DNA of 64,000 nt from an uncultured Chitinophagaceae bacterium (GTDB lineage: Bacteria; Bacteroidota; Bacteroidia; Chitinophagales; Chitinophagaceae). The stretch covers positions 310,001 through 374,000 of the forward strand of contig CALMYJ010000005.1 of the NCBI GenBank assembly GCA_937873715.1, read 5' to 3'. The notes beneath the pieces were generated by a model. That model saw nothing but the letters and a program-made list of their open reading frames with translations. It was not told where the DNA came from and made no database searches. Position 1 is the first letter of the stretch, and each line of letters opens with the position of its first letter. Positions 60,563 to 64,000 of the stretch are shown here, piece after piece. A program made the translations under genes and the position numbers.

Positions 60563-62038
60563 TTATTTTTTGGGGTTTCTTAGTTTACTGTTTCGGGCAC
60601 TGTAGCCAAAGTAAATAATAAAACCAAGTGCCAGCCAGCCAAACAGTCGCAGCCAGTTCGTCCAGCCCAGGCCCATCATCATCAGCAGGCAGGCCGCCAC
60701 ACCCAGCAATGGTATAAATGGTACCAGCGGTGTTTTAAACTGCCTGGGCAAATCGGGGTCGGTTTTTCTTAAAATGATAACACCGATGCATACCAGGCAA
60801 AAGGCAAACAAAGTGCCGATGCTCGTCATATCACCTACAATATCCCCGGGTACAAAAGCGGCAAAAAGCCCTACTAATAATAAGATGATTAAGTTGGCTT
60901 TATAGGGGGTTTTATATTTTGGATGCAGATCTCCAAAAATTTTTGGCAGCAGCCCGTCTTTGCTCATAGAGTAAAATACCCTCGACTGGCCAAGCAGCAT
61001 TACCAGGATGACGGAAGAAAATCCAGCCAAAATTGCAACGGTTACCAATTTGCCCAGCCATTCATATCCATGCATATATTTATTTATAGCGTAAGCAACA
61101 GAGGCTTCTTTACCGGTAGTTCTAAAATCTTCTGTAGTGGCAACACCGGTAAGCACATGGGCAAACAGGATATATAAAATGGTACACACAACCAGTGAGC
61201 CCAAAATGCCGATAGGCATATCTCTTTTAGGATTTTTGGCTTCCTGGGCGGCAGTACTTACTGCATCAAACCCAATAAAGGCAAAAAACACCACACCCGC
61301 TGCACCTACAATACCCCAAAAGCCGCCAAAGTTGTGGCTGATACCCTGGTGATCTACATAAGTGCCGGCAGGCGGTATGTAGGTGTCGTGATTAACAGGG
61401 TTAATAAAGCCCCAACCGATGATGATGATTAAAATTACAATTGCAACTTTGGTGATAACGATGAGCGAATTAACCAATGCCGATTCCTGCGTGCCTTTTA
61501 TCAGCAATAAACTTAGTGCGGTAACAATAGCAAGGGCCGGAATATTGATGATACCATGTACTCCATCAATATTGTGTTCAAAAGGAGAGTGGCACCACTC
61601 ATAAGGGATAGCTTTCCAGTGCAAAACGTTTACAAGTAAATTATTCAGGTATTCACTCCAGGCTATACCTACTGTAGCAGCACCTACGGCATACTCCAGT
61701 ACAAGATCCCATCCAATTATCCAGGCAATAAATTCGCCCATAGTAGCATAACTGTAAGTGTAGGCACTGCCTGCAATAGGAATGGAGGAGGAAAGCTCGG
61801 CATAACAAAGGCCTGCCAGTGCACAGCCAATAGCGGCTAATATAAAGCCGAAAGTAACAGAGGGGCCGGCGTTTTGTGCAGCAGCAGCAGCAGTACGTAC
61901 AAAAAGGCCAGCGCCAATAATAGCGCCAATGCCTAATGCTACCAGCGAACCGGCGGTGAGGGGACGTTTGAGTCCTTTTTCTGAGTCAGATGCTTCGGCC
62001 ATCAGCAGCCTTAAAGGCTTTTTTACAAATAAACTCAT
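60563..62038 (-). CDS. APC superfamily amino acid permease (cationic amino acid transporter-like)
   Basis: A 491-residue inner-membrane transporter with about twelve to fourteen helices. The APC signature is at the first helix: LVALGIGAIIGAGLFVRTAAAAAQNAGPS (the GAIIGAGLF unwound segment), followed by YAELSSSIPIAGSAYTYSYATMGEFIAWIIGWDLVLEYAVG and FFAFIGFDAVSTAAQEAKNPKRDMPIGILGSL, typical of the CAT/YfnA branch. Likely substrates are amino acids; specificity is not shown. It is divergent from the dicarboxylate symporter gene with a 174-base gap that holds no clear box. Confidence 0.94.
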   Translation of the reverse strand: MSLFVKKPLRLLMAEASDSEKGLKRPLTAGSLVALGIGAIIGAGLFVRTAAAAAQNAGPSVTFGFILAAIGCALAGLCYAELSSSIPIAGSAYTYSYATMGEFIAWIIGWDLVLEYAVGAATVGIAWSEYLNNLLVNVLHWKAIPYEWCHSPFEHNIDGVHGIINIPALAIVTALSLLLIKGTQESALVNSLIVITKVAIVILIIIIGWGFINPVNHDTYIPPAGTYVDHQGISHNFGGFWGIVGAAGVVFFAFIGFDAVSTAAQEAKNPKRDMPIGILGSLVVCTILYILFAHVLTGVATTEDFRTTGKEASVAYAINKYMHGYEWLGKLVTVAILAGFSSVILVMLLGQSRVFYSMSKDGLLPKIFGDLHPKYKTPYKANLIILLLVGLFAAFVPGDIVGDMTSIGTLFAFCLVCIGVIILRKTDPDLPRQFKTPLVPFIPLLGVAACLLMMMGLGWTNWLRLFGWLALGFIIYFGYSARNSKLRNPKK

Positions 62039-62212
62039 AAGTGTAGTAGTTTTTGTTGGTAATAAGTTCCTTGTATTTTAAAGCAAATAAAAAGCAATAT
62101 ACAGCAATCACTTATTGCCGCCGCTTTTTTGGGGCGATTGGTAAAGGGGTTTGTTTAAATACTATATTGCGAAACAATTTTTTACCTGCCCCTCTACGCA
62201 GGGTAAACCATT

Positions 62213-63799
62213 ATGGCAACTACTCCAAAAAAATCTAACCGGCTCACACTATATATAGGGATAGCATTGATTGCCGGTATTATCGCAGGATTTATTTTCA
62301 ATAAAACTTACGTTGGTACCGAAAACCAACAGATAGCCAATGCCGAGCAGCAGGTGCTTCAACTGCAGCAGCAGCTTAAAAACTTTGAGTTGGTAAAAGA
62401 CAGTGCAGCGTACAATAATTACATATCGGGTCAAAAAACCTTGCAGGAGCAGATACAGCAGGCCGAGCAGGATATTTTAAATACAGCCAACAGTACAGCG
62501 CTTTACCAGCGGTTTCTATTACTCTCCGATTCGTTAAAAGCATCTGCCAGTAAAGCGTTCAGCGATACTGCATCTGCCGGTTATAAAGCCCTGCAGCAGC
62601 AAATCAGTTACATACAGGAAAAAAAATACGCTGTTATTAAAGCGAGGGATAAAAAGCTGGAATGGTTCAGCATACTGGCAGATATATTTTTACGCCTAAT
62701 AAAAATGATAGTGGCGCCGCTGGTATTTACCACGCTGGTGGTAGGCGTTGCCAAATTGGGCGATATAAAATCCGTAGGCCGTATTGGGGGCAAAACCCTG
62801 CTGTGGTTTATGAGTGCCTCGCTGGTAAGTTTACTGCTGGGCATGTTGCTGGTAAATATTTTTGAACCCGGCCGCAGCATGAACCTTGTACTGCCCGACA
62901 GCCATACCCAAACGGGTATCGATAAAGCGGCGCTTACTGTAAAAGATTTCTTTTACCATGTTTTTCCGGCAAGCGTGGTAGAGGCTATGGCCAAAAACGA
63001 GATACTGCAAATAGTGGTGTTCTCCCTGTTTTTTGGTGTAGCGGCTGCCGCCCTGGGTGATGTTGCAAAGCCTGTAGTGAAGGCGCTGGATGCTATGGCA
63101 CATATCATTTTAAAAGTAACCGGCTACGTGATGAACTTTGCACCACTGGCTGTATTTGGTGCTATGACGGCCATCATTGCCAAGCAGGGTATTGGTATTT
63201 TAAAAACATATTCCATCTTTATTGGCGAATTTTATTTTAGTATGCTGCTGCTTTGGGTAATCCTCATCCTTGCAGGCAGCCTGTTTATCAAAAAACGGGT
63301 GATTGATTTAATTAAAAGAATGAGGGAGCCTATACTGCTTGCTTTTAGTACGGCCAGCAGCGAAGCGGCTTTTCCTAAAACGATGGTAGAACTGGAACGC
63401 TTTGGCTGTAAAGATAAAATTGTAAGTTTTGTGCTGCCGCTGGGCTATTCGTTCAACCTGGATGGCAGCATGCTGTACATGACTTTTGCTTCGTTGTTTA
63501 TAGCGCAGAGTTATGGTATGTATATTCCTTTTCCCACGCAAATAACCATGCTGCTGGTGCTGATGCTTACCAGCAAAGGCATTGCCGGTGTACCACGGGC
63601 ATCGCTGGTGGTAATTGCCGGTACCCTGGCCACCTTCAATATTCCCGAGGCAGGGATAGCCCTGCTGCTGGGTATTGATCCGCTGCTGGATATGGGCCGC
63701 AGCGCTACCAATGTGGTGGGTAATAGTATTGCTACTGCAGTGGTGAGTAAGTGGGAAGGGGCATTAGGTGAAGCTACGGAGATGGAGGGGGTGGGATAG
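62213..63799 (+). CDS. DAACS-family dicarboxylate/amino acid:cation symporter with periplasmic coiled-coil insertion
   Basis: A 528-residue symporter of the DctA/GltP family. The core shows KMIVAPLVFTTLVVGVAKLGD, FAPLAVFGAMTAIIAKQG, the hairpin AFSTASSEAAFPKTM, LPLGYSFNLDGSMLYM (NxD-type motif) and GIAGVPRASLVVIAGTL, with LLLGIDPLLDMGRSATNVVGN before the end. Between helix 1 (residues 10-28) and helix 2 (about 150) lies a stretch of roughly 115 residues, Gln- and Ala-rich and probably coiled coil (NAEQQVLQLQQQLKNFELV, QIQQAEQDILNTA), about 100 residues longer than in typical family members. A short imperfect hairpin lies at 62181-62207, just before the ATG. Confidence 0.93.
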   Translation: MATTPKKSNRLTLYIGIALIAGIIAGFIFNKTYVGTENQQIANAEQQVLQLQQQLKNFELVKDSAAYNNYISGQKTLQEQIQQAEQDILNTANSTALYQRFLLLSDSLKASASKAFSDTASAGYKALQQQISYIQEKKYAVIKARDKKLEWFSILADIFLRLIKMIVAPLVFTTLVVGVAKLGDIKSVGRIGGKTLLWFMSASLVSLLLGMLLVNIFEPGRSMNLVLPDSHTQTGIDKAALTVKDFFYHVFPASVVEAMAKNEILQIVVFSLFFGVAAAALGDVAKPVVKALDAMAHIILKVTGYVMNFAPLAVFGAMTAIIAKQGIGILKTYSIFIGEFYFSMLLLWVILILAGSLFIKKRVIDLIKRMREPILLAFSTASSEAAFPKTMVELERFGCKDKIVSFVLPLGYSFNLDGSMLYMTFASLFIAQSYGMYIPFPTQITMLLVLMLTSKGIAGVPRASLVVIAGTLATFNIPEAGIALLLGIDPLLDMGRSATNVVGNSIATAVVSKWEGALGEATEMEGVG

Positions 63800-63846
63800 G
63801 GGGTAAGTTAAGAATGAAGCGTTAAAAGTCAAGAGTGAAAAGATTT

Positions 63847-63948
63847 ATGTGTGGTATTATCGGCGTATCTGCGGCTCAAATTTTAAAAGTAGTAGACATT
63901 AAAAAAAAATGTGTTGAAAAAAGAAGGTTTTTAAGGAAGCAAATTTGA
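63847..63948 (+). pseudogene. Short frame starting MCGIIGV, possible amidotransferase fragment
   Basis: ATG TGT begins a 33-codon frame reading MCGIIGVSAAQILKVVDIKK and then a basic tail ending in TGA. MCGIxG with Cys2 is the hallmark start of class II glutamine amidotransferases (GlmS, PurF, AsnB), but the following residues do not continue the family. It could be a truncated remnant or coincidence. The rest of 63800-64000 shows nothing else I can identify. Confidence 0.25.
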
Positions 63949-64000
63949 TTTTTATCAGCTTACCTGCGGCCAAAGCCGAAAAGCAAAGGGCTGGCAAGAA

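Noticed and set aside
62181-62207. TTTACC-TGC / GCA-G-GGTAAA hairpin just before the symporter ATG
   Set aside because: Short, bulged, and without a competing structure or T tract; not enough to call a regulator.

Overview
The window reads as chromosomal DNA of a member of the Bacteroidota, most likely a Chitinophagaceae-type organism. The signs are promoter -7 boxes of the TAnnTTTG/TAnnTTCG type, type IX secretion (T9SS) genes (PorU2, PorV2 and PorW/SprE types), a T9SS C-terminal sorting domain, the rpmB-rpmG-DUF4295-ftsY cluster, and a fused DAHP synthase/chorismate mutase. Moderate-to-low GC and few Shine-Dalgarno sequences fit as well. No prophage, CRISPR array or intact insertion sequence was seen; this is mostly core genome with some accessory pieces.

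Layout. 1-3.7 kb: small membrane protein, FKBP lipoprotein, serine deaminase, tyrS. 3.9-15.2 kb: two giant C25-peptidase (PorU2-type) proteins flanking a PorV2-type outer-membrane protein; only the second carries a recognisable sorting domain. 15.3-23.4 kb: membrane protein, PBP1A, PorW/SprE, a stub of an M23-peptidase N-terminus, bactofilin, an AtpI-like protein, an SprT-like protein. 23.4-31.6 kb: ECF sigma/anti-sigma pair, fasciclin protein, NTF2-like lipoprotein, oxidoreductases, glycosyltransferase, holA, ribF. 31.7-40.2 kb: purM with an internal heptamer repeat, a BlaI repressor with an M56 protease fused to an N-acetylmuramoyl-L-alanine amidase and two palindromic operators, ftsE, rluD, lipB, a PLP enzyme, a nucleotidyltransferase. 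40.3-42.3 kb: ECF sigma factor with an anti-sigma-like membrane protein fused to a trypsin-like protease, then a small Ala/Thr-rich lipoprotein.

42.4-50.5 kb is an aromatic amino acid gene cluster: pheA, aminotransferase, tyrA, DAHP synthase/chorismate mutase, aroB, aroA, aroC. In front of pheA lies an apparently complete Phe/Tyr transcription attenuator: a promoter, a 25-codon leader peptide with nine Phe or Tyr codons, a GCCGGG segment that can pair with the 5' arm of a terminator, and that terminator with a T8 tract ending seven bases before the pheA ATG. A decayed acetyltransferase gene sits inside the cluster. I consider the attenuator the most interesting signal in the window.

50.8-64 kb: GNAT and NUDIX proteins, CorA, dapF, tRNA-Cys(GCA), glnS, a gene-poor stretch with a 53-residue membrane protein and a G9 tract, cvfB, ftsY, DUF4295, rpmG, rpmB, an EamA transporter, an amino acid permease and a dicarboxylate symporter with an unusual periplasmic coiled coil. 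All family assignments are from sequence motifs read by eye; no database search was possible.
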